From an uncultured Bryobacterales bacterium (GTDB taxonomy: Bacteria > Acidobacteriota > Terriglobia > Bryobacterales > UBA6623), in NCBI GenBank assembly GCA_951813065.1, contig CATOTH010000001.1:1-64000 (forward strand): 64,000 nt of DNA. Reading direction: 5' to 3'. The notes under the pieces were generated by a model that saw only the letters and a program-made list of their open reading frames with translations, did no database searches and was not told the DNA's origin. Numbering within the stretch: position 1 is the stretch's first letter; each line of letters starts with the position of its first letter. The position numbers and the translations under genes are program-made. Below are positions 7,910-16,962 of the stretch, in pieces.

Positions 7910-10132
7910 CGAACCCAATACCGTCAGAAGCGGCAACCGCCCCACTAGTCGGGCGCTTCTTGCTCGTCCGCTGAGGACGATGCTGGCGTCTCCCCGTCCG
8001 GTTCGTCGCTGTTCCCCGGCTCCGCCAACGGTTCATTCGCTGGGCGAAACCCGCTGGCGAGGGCGCCCTCGGCGATGGCCACCAGGCCGCTTGTTCGCAT
8101 TCGCGGATTGACGGCCCGGGTTACGATCCCTTCCAGGCGGTCAAGCTCTGGTTCAGGGGATTCCGAAAGCTGAAGGACTGTGCCAGCGAAGTTGGAAATT
8201 CGCTCCAGTGGCGGCAGGAGGCTGAAACCAAACATGGGCAGATTGTCACGAGTGGGCGTCGCGTACACAGCACCACTGTCGGATACCGTGACCGAAAGCA
8301 GTTCGTGGGGGCTCTTCTCGGCTTCCTGAGCAGTGTTGAATTCCTGCACCGCGAGTTCGAGTGCCGCGAGCGACTCTTCGAATCGCTCTGTAAGTGCCAG
8401 GGCTCCGGCAACCGCCACCCGGATCTTCGGACGAATGTCGTCAGGGACCTGTGCCGTCGCGCTGCCTGCCAGCTGGATAGCATCGGCCGCAGCCTGCACA
8501 TCCTTCTCAAGGCGAATGCCGGAATCGTCCGACAGGTTCCAGTGGGCCGAGGCCAAGCTGAGGGTCGCCAGGGCCAGGTGGAGTCTGTCGTTCAACGTCG
8601 AGAGCCTGAGACGGGCCGCCTCCAGATCACCCTCGCCGATCGTTTTCTGGACTTCCTTCAGGGCAATGATATCGAGCAACGGCGGACGAATCTCGTCCTC
8701 CAGCTCCGCCACGACTTCGCGCGCCTCTTCCAGGCTACCCCAGTTGATCTTGAGGTACGCCGAATAAAATCGGAGCCGGGCCTTGGTGGGCTCGTCGGGA
8801 GCTGACTCAATCTGCTCCTCAAGTCCGGGCGATGGCCCGCCTGATAACCGCTGACGAATGCGTTCCGCGCCCATAGGCAGGCTCTGGGTTTGGTCCAGTC
8901 TTGCCTGTTGATCGCCCAGGAGGCTCGCAAGGGCCGGCAGCAGATGGGGAGCGTGCGATTTCGCCCAGGACTCCAGCTGCTTCGTCAATCCGAATGCAAG
9001 CATGTCTTCATGTCCCAGCGCTCCCAGGCGGGCAAGGGCTGCGCTAGACGACGCGATGTAGAGGTTCGCCAGTTCGTCCGGAATTCCTGGTCGGGTCGCC
9101 GAGAAGACAAAAACTCTGCCCACGCCCACAACACCCATAGACCCGACGGCACCGGGACCTAGCGGCGACTCCTCCGGGCCGAATACGTAGTTCCCGAGCG
9201 CGAAAAACTCTCCGACCGACCCCGATGACGTGACCTTCCGGAGAGCGTGCCGAAACACGGCGTCAGCTTCCGCTGGCCGCTCTTTCCTTAGCATCCTCAG
9301 TGCCCCGGCAAGGCTTTGGTGATCCCGAGCGTCCAGCTCGGAGAGGGTTTCCGCGACATCGTGTGCGAAGCCCGCAGCCGCGGCAGGGTTTGTCCTCACG
9401 GCCTCCAAAGTGGCGCTCAGGCGTCCCCGGGCCTGGAGTCTCGGTGAGTCCTCGCGGCCGGTTGGGGACCGGCTCGAGAACGCTGGATGACAGTTCGACG
9501 CTCTCGACACAAGCGTGGACAGCAGACGGAGGGAGGACTCCTCGTCAAGGTCGAACGCCATGCCGGCGGAAACGGCATAGGCTTTCTCGAACACCCGAAC
9601 GCCGAGCTCCTTGTCGTGCCGGCAGGCCACCTCTCCCAGCTGTGACAAAGCATTGAGCACTGCCGGCGTCCGGGGCATTCCCAACAGCAGTTCCGAGAGC
9701 TTGTCGACGCGATCCATCGCCTGGACCTGGTCCGCGGTGTACTCACTGTCCGGCTGCACCGAGGGTTGCTCTTGCCCATTCAGGTGCAGACCCCCAGCCA
9801 GGACGACTGTCGCTAGCGAAATCGGAGCGTGACGGAGGGCATGCATGATGCTGCGGGCTTCCAGAGCTGTAGGGGGATCGGGAGGTGTCTGACGGCTCCT
9901 AATCTACACCATCGACGGACGCATTCTTCGATTGCACCGTGACCGGGCCAACACTGTCCTCGACTTCAGTCCAGCTCGCCACTGAGGCTCGACCACCTGT
10001 CGATGCTGACAGAGGGTGCTGGAAGAGGCGTGCCACTGATCGCCCCCTCGATTGGCCTTGGCCTTGGTCAGTCAACAAGTTGATTCTCCCTCGAACTGCG
10101 CGACGAGTGCGGTATATCGCCCTCGCTAAGGC
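7910..10132 (-). repeat. Direct duplication, copy 2
   Basis: Second copy of the ~2.2-kb unit at 5128-7322, offset by about 2.78 kb. The homology extends past the coding sequence on both sides, so the event duplicated a DNA segment and not just a reading frame. Copy 2 has an extra ~30 bases in its upstream non-coding part (near 9985-10010) compared with copy 1. Confidence 0.85.
7945..9846 (-). CDS. Secreted helical protein of unknown function, paralogue 2
   Basis: A 633-residue paralogue of the protein at 5165-7060, with the same signal peptide, helical body and acidic tail. It differs in a short insert near residues 215-240 (glycine/valine-rich GSMGVVGVGRVFVF), where copy 1 has a different sequence. 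Most changes between the copies are conservative and the frame is intact throughout, which argues that both genes are under purifying selection. Its own upstream region is retained, so it probably has its own promoter. Function unknown. Confidence 0.75.
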   Translation of the reverse strand: MHALRHAPISLATVVLAGGLHLNGQEQPSVQPDSEYTADQVQAMDRVDKLSELLLGMPRTPAVLNALSQLGEVACRHDKELGVRVFEKAYAVSAGMAFDLDEESSLRLLSTLVSRASNCHPAFSSRSPTGREDSPRLQARGRLSATLEAVRTNPAAAAGFAHDVAETLSELDARDHQSLAGALRMLRKERPAEADAVFRHALRKVTSSGSVGEFFALGNYVFGPEESPLGPGAVGSMGVVGVGRVFVFSATRPGIPDELANLYIASSSAALARLGALGHEDMLAFGLTKQLESWAKSHAPHLLPALASLLGDQQARLDQTQSLPMGAERIRQRLSGGPSPGLEEQIESAPDEPTKARLRFYSAYLKINWGSLEEAREVVAELEDEIRPPLLDIIALKEVQKTIGEGDLEAARLRLSTLNDRLHLALATLSLASAHWNLSDDSGIRLEKDVQAAADAIQLAGSATAQVPDDIRPKIRVAVAGALALTERFEESLAALELAVQEFNTAQEAEKSPHELLSVTVSDSGAVYATPTRDNLPMFGFSLLPPLERISNFAGTVLQLSESPEPELDRLEGIVTRAVNPRMRTSGLVAIAEGALASGFRPANEPLAEPGNSDEPDGETPASSSADEQEAPD

Positions 10133-11037
10133 CTGGGCGCTCCCAAGTCTGCAGAATGCACAGTCTCATCCGGGCGCGCACGCTTCCACCCTCGGCCACC
10201 TCTGCCGCATCGTGGTGATCCAGACTTGGCAGAGGCTCCGCGGGGCCCTTGCATCCGTGCGCGCTGGGCTGCGAGAGGATGGCGACGAGCTCAGCAGGCA
10301 CACGAAGTGGTGAAGGCATGGCAAACCAGTTCGAAGCGAGCCGGTCCAGGGGGCTGAACCGTAGCCAGCCGACGGTGGCGCAGATTCCTGCGTGAGGTGC
10401 GAGTGTCCAACCGAACCATGTGCTCGGTGCTGATTATGCGGCCCCAATCGGGATGGGCTGCATTTGCGATTCCGATTTAGTCCTTGCGCAGGATGGCAAG
10501 ATTCAGGCGGTCACGGCCCGAACTGTGCGCCGGAATCGGGGAATCGGATGACGGAGGGCCCACGGAGGGGGAAGGTCCCGCATGCGCCGGATGGTCCTAC
10601 TCGAACCTCTGCTTGCGGGGGGCCAGGATCCGCACTCTACAGATCATGATGGTGGATCATTTGATGAATAGGGATCAGTTCAGTTGATCAACGGGTTGGT
10701 TGCACGCGGCCAGACTTCACGATTCGGACGTTCGCCCATTTGCGAGGGGAGTCTGGCGATCATCGCTTGGTCCACGTTTGGCGTATTCGTGCCGCAAGCT
10801 TGGCACGTAAACTCGCTCGCCGCCAAGCAGCGGGAGCGACAAGATTGCCGGACTCGACCGGTCGAATTCGGATCGGTTCAGCACACCAAGTAGAACAAAG
10901 AGGGCAATGAAAATCGAGAAGATGATTTCCTAGAACGCCGTGATAAGCGGTGTCTGTACACCCCGTGCCGCTAGTCAGGTCAGCGGCCATCGAGATGCTC
11001 TATGGAGTCCGGAATGGCCATGGGTGTCTGACCCGCC
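10133..11037. other. Long intergenic region, no gene supported
   Basis: About 900 bases with only short, poorly composed frames on both strands. I see no recognisable protein motif, tRNA or terminal repeat. It may be decayed coding DNA. Confidence 0.35.
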
Positions 11038-12186
11038 TCAGCCCGTATGGCGCAGGGCGTCGACAATGGGCTTGCGGGCCGCCACTGCGGCTGGCACTGC
11101 CGAGCTAGTGAGCCCCACGGCGAGCACGATGGCAAAACATGGAAGCACTCCCCAGATCGGGAGGGTGAACCCGGGTACGAACTGGGCCATAGCGCCTGCG
11201 ATCACCATCGTCACGCCAAGCGTGAGCGCCACGCCCACGACTCCGCCCAAGACGGAAATCAGAGTCGCTTCGCCCAGCACTAGAGCCAGCACTGAAGTGG
11301 ATGGAAATCCAAGAGTCTTGAGAACCCCGATCTCGCGAGTGCGCTCGCGAACAGACATCGCGATGGTGTTGGCCGAAACCATCAGCATCGTGAACACGAT
11401 CGCCGTCCCGATTGACAACAGGAAGAGCTTCACGTTGCCGATTTGTTTGACGAACGCCTGCGCGAAGGCAGCCTCTGCCTCGGTCTTGGTTGGTGCGGGT
11501 GTGTTCCGAAACATCTCGTCAACCGCCTGGGACACAGACGATGCATCTTCAATAGAGCGCAGACGGATCACGAATAGACTGACGTCCGAACCCCTTTCCG
11601 GCCCCAAGCCTTCCTCCAGATACTTGATATGGAAGAAAGAATTGAAGTCGTCCGGCCCCTCAAAGATCGCTCGAATGTTGAGTTCCGGATCGAAGTCAGA
11701 AAAAATGCCCTGGAGCGTAATCCTCCGGCCCAGCTCCAGCCCCAATCGGTCGGCAACAGACTTCCCTATTGTCATCCCTTGACGGTCCCGCTTGAACGCT
11801 TTGAGTTGCTCAGGTGGAACATCGTATTCCGGAAAGACATCGAAGAGTTCGTCCGGTTCCACCGCGAAGTGGGGAAACATGTTCTCAGCTTGCCGATCGA
11901 TATAGAAACCGGCGAACCAATTCATGGCTACAAGGCTGTCGACGCCATCGATCGCCGCAATCCTGGCGCGGTAAGGGTAGGGAAGGACTTGGGTCACGGA
12001 CACCTTGTGACGCGTGAGCAATCGGAGGGCTGACTCCGCTCCGACCTCCGTGTTGTAGAGCCAGCCGTAGACCGAGAACAGCGATCCGAGCAGAAACACC
12101 GAAATCGAGTTGCTGAGGATCGTCAGGATGGATCTTCGGGCATTCCTGCGCAGGTTCTTCCAGATCAGGAACCAGTGCTTATGCAT
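11038..12186 (-). CDS. FtsX/MacB-type ABC transporter permease (orphan)
   Basis: A 382-residue protein with the MacB/FtsX layout: one N-terminal membrane helix (about residues 19-41), a periplasmic domain of ~200 residues (MacB_PCD), and three C-terminal helices (LFLLSIGTAIVFTMLMVSA, SVLGGVVGVALTLGVTMVI, VLPCFAIVLAVGLTSSAV). The REIGVLKTLGF motif after the second helix is diagnostic of FtsX domains. Such permeases move lipoproteins, peptides or drugs across the envelope with a separate ATPase. No ATPase or membrane-fusion gene is next to it here, so its partner must lie elsewhere or be lost. The start at ATG 12186 follows GGGAGGCGCC on the minus strand, a good ribosome-binding site. Confidence 0.85.
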   Translation of the reverse strand: MHKHWFLIWKNLRRNARRSILTILSNSISVFLLGSLFSVYGWLYNTEVGAESALRLLTRHKVSVTQVLPYPYRARIAAIDGVDSLVAMNWFAGFYIDRQAENMFPHFAVEPDELFDVFPEYDVPPEQLKAFKRDRQGMTIGKSVADRLGLELGRRITLQGIFSDFDPELNIRAIFEGPDDFNSFFHIKYLEEGLGPERGSDVSLFVIRLRSIEDASSVSQAVDEMFRNTPAPTKTEAEAAFAQAFVKQIGNVKLFLLSIGTAIVFTMLMVSANTIAMSVRERTREIGVLKTLGFPSTSVLALVLGEATLISVLGGVVGVALTLGVTMVIAGAMAQFVPGFTLPIWGVLPCFAIVLAVGLTSSAVPAAVAARKPIVDALRHTG

Positions 12187-12754
12187 GGCGCCTCCCGTAA
12201 CAGGCTACAACTGCTCTGGTTTTCCCCACTGCCCAGGAGGACTCCGCGAGCGAGCCGCCCGTGTTTGGTTGCCTTTCTGATCCACATTGAGCCCAGCTCT
12301 CGCAACCAAGGGAGAAAGGGCCGAGCTGTTGGAATGTGCGCGACAGTTTCGCGCCATTCACGAGTCGTTTGGCCAACGGCACCGGCAGCGGGTTGTTTGA
12401 AGCCTCCCCCTGCACAGCGGCGGGCACCCCTATCCGTCGTCCAGCATGCCGCACGGAGAACTCTCACTCTGTCATACACCTTCGTGGTACCCGTGAACCA
12501 TCTGTTGGCAACGCCCGAGCACGAGCTCTCCGGTGCCTGCGGAACTGGGTGAGGACTCAACCTAGACGGAGGGAGGCTGCCGTTCTCGATGATGGCCGCA
12601 GGGTGACTTCCGAGCTACGGCGTGTGTTGCCGATGCGAAGATTCGACTATCGACGCCGTGCAACCAGGCTACTTGGCATAGCCGGCTAGCCGCGGCTCAG
12701 CACGTCCTCACTCCCCATCGGACAGTGACGCCCGAAATTCTTTCAAGAAAGCGC
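12187..12754. other. Intergenic, no gene supported
   Basis: About 570 bases between two divergent genes. No frame on either strand has a recognisable motif. Confidence 0.35.
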
Positions 12755-12783
12755 TTGACAACAACTGTACTAGAGTCCATAGT
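12755..12783 (+). promoter_or_regulatory. Promoter of the GntR/ABC operon
   Basis: A perfect TTGACA (-35) at 12755-12760 is followed after 17 bases by CATAGT (12778-12783), a 4-of-6 match to the -10 consensus. The ATG of the regulator begins at 12790, 6 bases past the -10, so the transcript is predicted to be leaderless. Confidence 0.6.
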
Positions 12784-12789
12784 ACAGTT
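12763..12789. promoter_or_regulatory. Operator: perfect 10-bp inverted repeat, likely GntR/YtrA autoregulatory site
   Basis: AACTGTACTA (12763-12772) and its exact reverse complement TAGTACAGTT (12780-12789) flank a 7-base spacer. The site fills the space between the -35 and the start codon, overlaps the -10, and ends immediately before the ATG of the regulator. YtrA-subfamily GntR proteins are known to repress their own ABC operons from palindromes containing GTAC-type half sites. Assignment of this regulator to this site is inference from position and symmetry. Confidence 0.7.
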
Positions 12790-13224
12790 ATGTTGCCCTT
12801 CACGGTCAAGTTGGGAACGGGCTCCTCGGTTTACCAGCAACTGGTGTACGCCGTGCAAAAGGCGATCGTTTCGAACCAACTGGTACCTGGCGACAGGTTC
12901 CCCTCGGTCCGAACCCTGAGCCAGGAACTGCGGATCAATCCCAACACGGCGCAAAAGGTCGTGACTCGACTGGTAGACCAGGGACTCCTGGAAGTTCAGC
13001 CGGGAGTCGGGACCGTTGTCGCTCAACTTCCGGAGCCCTCACCACGGGAGCGCTCCGCCCTCCTCGTCCATGAGGTTGAGCAGTTGGTCGTCGAAGCACG
13101 GAGACTGTCGCTAACGATGGAGCAGGTGATCGAGGCGATCCAGGTCCAATGGGCTCAACTCTCCGCAGCCCGGCCGGGTCGGCAACAGGAACATAGCGTG
13201 GCCAAGGAGGTCGGGAGCGAATGA
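12790..13224 (+). CDS. GntR-family regulator, YtrA subfamily
   Basis: A 144-residue protein. Residues ~10-75 form the GntR winged helix (VYQQLVYAVQKAI, then PGDRFPSVRTLSQELRINPNT, then a wing GLLEVQPGVGTVVAQL). The short C-terminal part (~60 residues, two helices) is typical of the YtrA subfamily, which dimerises through a small helical domain and controls ABC transporters of its own operon. A perfect palindrome covers its promoter. Its last codon overlaps the start of the ABC ATPase by 4 bases, so the regulator and transporter are translationally coupled. Confidence 0.85.
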   Translation: MLPFTVKLGTGSSVYQQLVYAVQKAIVSNQLVPGDRFPSVRTLSQELRINPNTAQKVVTRLVDQGLLEVQPGVGTVVAQLPEPSPRERSALLVHEVEQLVVEARRLSLTMEQVIEAIQVQWAQLSAARPGRQQEHSVAKEVGSE

Positions 13225-14138
13225 ACACAATCATTGAGACTCAAGGGCTCTCGCGGCGGTTTGGCAAGAACCTGGCCGTCACGGATCTCACCATGAAGGT
13301 GCCGAGAGGACGCATTTGCGCCTTGCTCGGACCGAACGGTGCGGGCAAGACCACCACGATCAAGATGCTCATGAACATGATCCGGCCGTCCGCAGGAAAC
13401 GCCACCGTTCTCGGTACGGAGTCCGTTCAACTCGGACCCAGGGAGTTGTCTCGCATCGGGTATGTCTCCGAGAACCAGGAATTGCCCGGATCGATGAAGG
13501 TCTGGGAGTTGATCGACTACTGCCAACCCATGTATCCATCTTGGGACGAGGACCTTTGCGATGACCTGGTCCAACTGTTCGATCTCCCCCTCACCCAGAA
13601 GATCAAGAGCCTTTCCCGTGGTGTCAGGATCAAGGTCGCCTTGCTCGTAGCCCTCGCCTATCGCCCGGAACTGGTCATTCTGGACGAACCGTTCAGTGGC
13701 TTGGACCCGCTCGTGCGGGATGAATTCATCCGGGGGCTGCTTGAACTGAGCGGCCGATCCGAGTGGACCGTACTCATCGCTTCTCATGACATCGACGAGG
13801 TAGAGCGCCTAGTGGATTGGGTGTGTGTCATTGATCGCGGGCAGCTGCGAATCTCGGAGTCCACTGCAGCGCTGGAGGATCGCTTCCGTCAATGCGAATT
13901 CACACTGGCCGCCGGCCAACAGCTCCCTGATCCAGTTCCAGACTCGTGGCTAACGGCCGAATCGTCGGGACAGAGGGTCCGGTTCGTGGTGACCGACTAC
14001 CACGAGCAGACCGGCGAGGCGCAGATTCGGAAGGCTGTCCCCGGGCTCAAGGAAATGACGGTGAATCGCATGTCACTGAAAGCGATCTTCATGTCGCTCG
14101 CACGGCAATACCGGCGACACCGGGAGGTACAGACATGA
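13221..14138 (+). CDS. ABC transporter ATP-binding protein, YtrB-like
   Basis: A 305-residue ATPase. Walker A is GPNGAGKTT (37-45), Walker B is LVILDE (151-156) followed by the D-loop FSGLDP, and the switch histidine lies in ASHD. The signature motif reads LSRGV (131-135) instead of LSGGQ, a variation common in this subfamily. After residue ~230 a C-terminal domain follows. It is coupled to the GntR gene upstream and to the permease downstream by 4-base ATGA overlaps. In YtrABCDEF-like systems this ATPase drives export linked to cell-envelope stress; the substrate here is unknown. The last ~150 bases of this gene recur as a fossil at 14890-15000. Confidence 0.9.
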   Translation: MNTIIETQGLSRRFGKNLAVTDLTMKVPRGRICALLGPNGAGKTTTIKMLMNMIRPSAGNATVLGTESVQLGPRELSRIGYVSENQELPGSMKVWELIDYCQPMYPSWDEDLCDDLVQLFDLPLTQKIKSLSRGVRIKVALLVALAYRPELVILDEPFSGLDPLVRDEFIRGLLELSGRSEWTVLIASHDIDEVERLVDWVCVIDRGQLRISESTAALEDRFRQCEFTLAAGQQLPDPVPDSWLTAESSGQRVRFVVTDYHEQTGEAQIRKAVPGLKEMTVNRMSLKAIFMSLARQYRRHREVQT

Positions 14139-14889
14139 AACTGGTGCTGCACATCATCCGCAAGGACTTTCGCCATCTTCGATTCATCTTCGGTACATGG
14201 TGCGCGCTGGTAATCCTGACAGGCGCCTGGAACGCTCATTGGGGTCGGCTGAAAGAGAATCCCGAATATTCCCATCATTTCTGGTCCTTCGTGTTGGAAG
14301 TCGCCATGGTGGAACTCCTGCTCCGTGCAGCTGTCGTCTCCAAGCTGATCCATTCCGACTCCGCGGTAGGAAGCACCGCGTTTTGGTTGAGCCGCCCGAT
14401 CCCCAAGACCAATTTGCTGGCCAGCAAGGCCATCTTCCTAGCAGTGCTGGTGGTGCTGCCGGTGGCCATAGTGGAATCGGAATTTGGGACACTGCTTTCG
14501 GACACCCCTCCACAGTTTCTTGAGGCCTTGCTCTCCTCAATGGCCTATATTTCTGTGTTCACACTGATGGCGGCCTTGACGCGGAACCTCGTGGGCATGG
14601 CGACATTGGCGGCGATCGTGTTTGGCGCCATATGGCTCTTTTTCAGTGGCCTGATCCTTCTCAATAGGTGGTATTCGGAACACGGCAGGACTGGCTGGGA
14701 CCTCTCCGGCGAATGGCTCTGGCTGTTCCTTGTTGTTGCGTGCGGAGCAGTGACCTGGCACCAGTACCTGACACGCCGAACCGGGCGAAGCAGGGTCCTC
14801 GCTTTCTTCGGAATCCCGATTGTCATCTTGGTCTTGTCCGGCCCGTGGTTTTGACGTGACTACTAGCAACGCTGGCGTGCGGAAACCCA
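13989..14889 (+). repeat. Tandem duplication, copy 1 (ATPase 3' end plus permease)
   Basis: A ~900-bp unit starting at GTGACCGACTA inside the ATPase gene and ending after CTAGCAACGCTGGCGTGCGG behind the permease. It is followed with no gap by a second copy. The unit therefore carries the last ~50 codons of the ATPase and the whole permease gene. Confidence 0.85.
14135..14854 (+). CDS. ABC transporter permease, copy 1
   Basis: A 239-residue membrane protein starting at ATG 14135, which overlaps the ATPase stop by 4 bases and follows GGGAGG. I count six membrane segments, including FLAVLVVLPVAIVES and NLVGMATLAAIVFGAIWLF. The GSTAFWLSRPIPKTNLLASKA stretch after the second helix is typical of ABC-2-type permeases of YtrB-coupled systems. 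It forms the membrane part of the transporter encoded by this operon. A second permease encoded just downstream is a duplicate, so the working transporter may be a heterodimer. Confidence 0.85.
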   Translation: MKLVLHIIRKDFRHLRFIFGTWCALVILTGAWNAHWGRLKENPEYSHHFWSFVLEVAMVELLLRAAVVSKLIHSDSAVGSTAFWLSRPIPKTNLLASKAIFLAVLVVLPVAIVESEFGTLLSDTPPQFLEALLSSMAYISVFTLMAALTRNLVGMATLAAIVFGAIWLFFSGLILLNRWYSEHGRTGWDLSGEWLWLFLVVACGAVTWHQYLTRRTGRSRVLAFFGIPIVILVLSGPWF

Positions 14890-15000
14890 GTGACCGACTA
14901 TCACGAGCAGACCGGCGAGGCATGGATTCGGGAGGTTGTCCCCGGGGCTCAGGGAGATGACGGAAAACAGCATGTCACTCGCGCTGCACTACCGGCGACA
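14890..15000 (+). pseudogene. Fossil of the ABC ATPase 3' end
   Basis: The sequence corresponds to ATPase residues ~257-303 (VTDYHEQTGEA then WIREVVPG in place of QIRKAVPG). It has lost about 16 bases and the frame relative to its parent. It marks the breakpoint of the tandem duplication and is too short to make an ATPase. Confidence 0.75.
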
Positions 15001-15015
15001 AATGGAGGTACAGAC

Positions 15016-15738
15016 ATGAAATTGATGTTGCACATCATCCGCAAGGACTTTCGCCATCTCCGGAACATTCTCGGTACATGGTACGCGTTGGTGATCCTGA
15101 TAGGCGCTTCAAGCGCACATAGGATTCGCCTGAACAATGAGCCTGACCTCGTCTTTGTTGACTTCCTCTTCCTCTTGTCACAAGCCGCCGTGGTGGAACT
15201 CCTGGTCCGTGCGGCAGTCGTCTCCAAGCTGATCCATTCCGACTCCGCCGTCGGAAGCACCGCGTTCTGGTTGAGCCGCCCGATCCCCAGAACGATGTTG
15301 CTGGCCAGCAAGGCTGCCTTCCTCGCAATGCTGGTCGTATTGCCCGCGGCCATCGTGGAATCGGCATTGGGGAGCCCTTTTGCGCAATCTCCTCCATCTT
15401 TACTTGAAGCCCTGCTCACCTCAATGGCCTGGGCTTCCATATTCACAATGCTGGCGGTCTTGACACGGAACCTCGCCGGCATGGCGGCCCTAGCGGGGAT
15501 CTGCTTGGGTGTCCTGTGGACCGGATCCATTGGCGTGCGCTTTCTGACTAGGTGGCACTTGGAACAGGGTGGGACTGGCACGAAACTGTCCGACGAGTGG
15601 ACCATGCTGTTCCTTGTCGTTGCGTGCGGAGCAGTGACCTGCCACCAGTACCTGACACGGCGGACCGTGCGAAGCAGGGTTCTTGTTTTCTCCGGAATCC
15701 CGATCGCCCTCCTCCTCTTCTCCGTCCCGTGGTCCTAG
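15016..15738 (+). CDS. ABC transporter permease, copy 2
   Basis: A 240-residue paralogue of the preceding permease, starting at ATG 15016 after GGAGG. The first 20 residues and the VSKLIHSDSAVGSTAFWLSR core are essentially unchanged, while the extracytoplasmic loops and last helices have diverged (for example the region after residue 35 and around residues 165-195). The intact frame and localised divergence suggest that both copies are used, plausibly as the two half-permeases of one transporter. Confidence 0.85.
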   Translation: MKLMLHIIRKDFRHLRNILGTWYALVILIGASSAHRIRLNNEPDLVFVDFLFLLSQAAVVELLVRAAVVSKLIHSDSAVGSTAFWLSRPIPRTMLLASKAAFLAMLVVLPAAIVESALGSPFAQSPPSLLEALLTSMAWASIFTMLAVLTRNLAGMAALAGICLGVLWTGSIGVRFLTRWHLEQGGTGTKLSDEWTMLFLVVACGAVTCHQYLTRRTVRSRVLVFSGIPIALLLFSVPWS

Positions 15739-15774
15739 TGCGGCTTTCTAGCAACACTGGCGTGCGGAGACCCA

Positions 15775-16446
15775 AACGGCTGCGCCGCCACTGGACCTTG
15801 CAATCATCTCAATCCTGTTTCGACTCGATGCCTGATCGAGGTCGCGGACTCCTAGAGGTTGGACTCCAAATGGTTGATGAGCCGTGGTCCGGCTTGTTTC
15901 TTGGACAGCTGGTCGGTGAATTCAAGGTGGACTCCGCCACTTCTGAACTACGGACCGCAGTGATTGTGCCTCAATACCAAGTCATCATCATCCCGTCTCG
16001 TTCCTTGCTTTCCCGGCTGCTGATGAGGGTTTCCGAACCGCTCCGAACGGGTCGGCCTGTTCCAAATCTGGACAGGCCCTTCCCGGTCCCTCCGCCCGAC
16101 GGTCTTCCCCGAGACGCTCGCATTGGCGGACGTTGAACTCCAGGTGCTGCCAGCACGATGCCGGGAACGACTCCGTTGGCACTTCCTCCAGCAGGCTGGC
16201 GAAATAGCGCAGGCCAGCCGCGTGGCAGGCGCTCAGGGCGGCACAGTGCCTGATGCCCGCGACGTAGCCAGGGAAGTGGACTCGTCGCGGCGGCAAGTGC
16301 GGGGGCATGGAGGTTGTCGCCGACCAGTCCAGGGCGCTTGCCTTCGCCCTCCAACGTAGAGCGTTTGGAGAATCAGGTGCTCCGTCGTGTAAGAAACTCG
16401 ATAGTTCCGATGACTATCCCATAGAGGGGGCAACGTCGACTGCTCT
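15775..16446. other. Intergenic, one unassigned minus-strand frame
   Basis: About 670 bases. A minus-strand frame at 15988-16308 has a plausible composition (RHCAALSACHAAGLRYFASLLEEVP, then WQHLEFNVRQCERL), but I recognise no family and the overlapping frames also stay open. It may be a decayed gene fragment. Confidence 0.3.
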
Positions 16447-16962
16447 GTGGCTGACCACGACAAGTTGTACAGGCTTGCGATTGATGCAAGCGGTGCTGCG
16501 CTGGCCCGACTGGCACGTGCATACGAAGCTGACGCCGACCGTCGCCGTGATCTCCTTCAACAAATCCACATCGCCATTTGGCGGAGCTTGGTTTCGTTCG
16601 ACAAACGTTGCAGTCTCCGGACTTGGGTCTATCGAGTCGCCCATAACGTCGCTGCGACTCACGTGCTCAAGAGACGTCGGGCTCGTGGACGCCTGGTCGA
16701 CCTCGAGACCCTCGAGACGGAACCTGGATACATCGATGGCGTGGCAGTGGCGATCGCAAGGGACTCTCTATCTAGGTTGCTCGATCTAGTTCGAAGACTG
16801 AAGCCGTTGGATCGGCAGATCATTGTCCTCCACCTCGAGGGGGAATCCGCGGCAGCAATCGCAGAGGTGTCTGGATTGTCGCCCGCAAATGTCGCGACAA
16901 AGATTCACCGGATCAAGAGGGTCCTGAGAAGCCAATTCCCGGGAGGAAGAGATCATGAATGA
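16447..16962 (+). CDS. RNA polymerase sigma factor, ECF-type
   Basis: A 171-residue sigma-70 family protein. Region 2 covers about residues 10-80 (RDLLQQIHIAIWRSLVSFDKRCSLRTWVYRVAHNVA, the usual -10 recognition core), and region 4 covers about 110-165 (LDRQIIVLHLEGESAAAIAEVSGLSPANVATKIHRIKRVL, a clear helix-turn-helix). The length is right for an ECF factor. The start is a GTG at 16447. Its stop overlaps the start of the next gene by 8 bases, pointing to a dedicated partner protein that may hold it at the membrane. Confidence 0.85.
   Translation: MADHDKLYRLAIDASGAALARLARAYEADADRRRDLLQQIHIAIWRSLVSFDKRCSLRTWVYRVAHNVAATHVLKRRRARGRLVDLETLETEPGYIDGVAVAIARDSLSRLLDLVRRLKPLDRQIIVLHLEGESAAAIAEVSGLSPANVATKIHRIKRVLRSQFPGGRDHE

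Larger units (their letters stand above)
14890..15774 (+). repeat. Tandem duplication, copy 2
   Basis: The second copy of the unit at 13989-14889. Its first ~110 bases (14890-15000) are a degraded copy of the ATPase 3' end, no longer in frame with a full gene. It ends with CTAGCAACACTGGCGTGCGG, the same tail found after copy 1. Confidence 0.85.

Noticed and set aside
13946..14134. N-terminal extension of the first permease
   Set aside because: The frame is open upstream, but ATG 14135 has a ribosome-binding site and a 4-base overlap with the ATPase, and the second permease starts at the same point.
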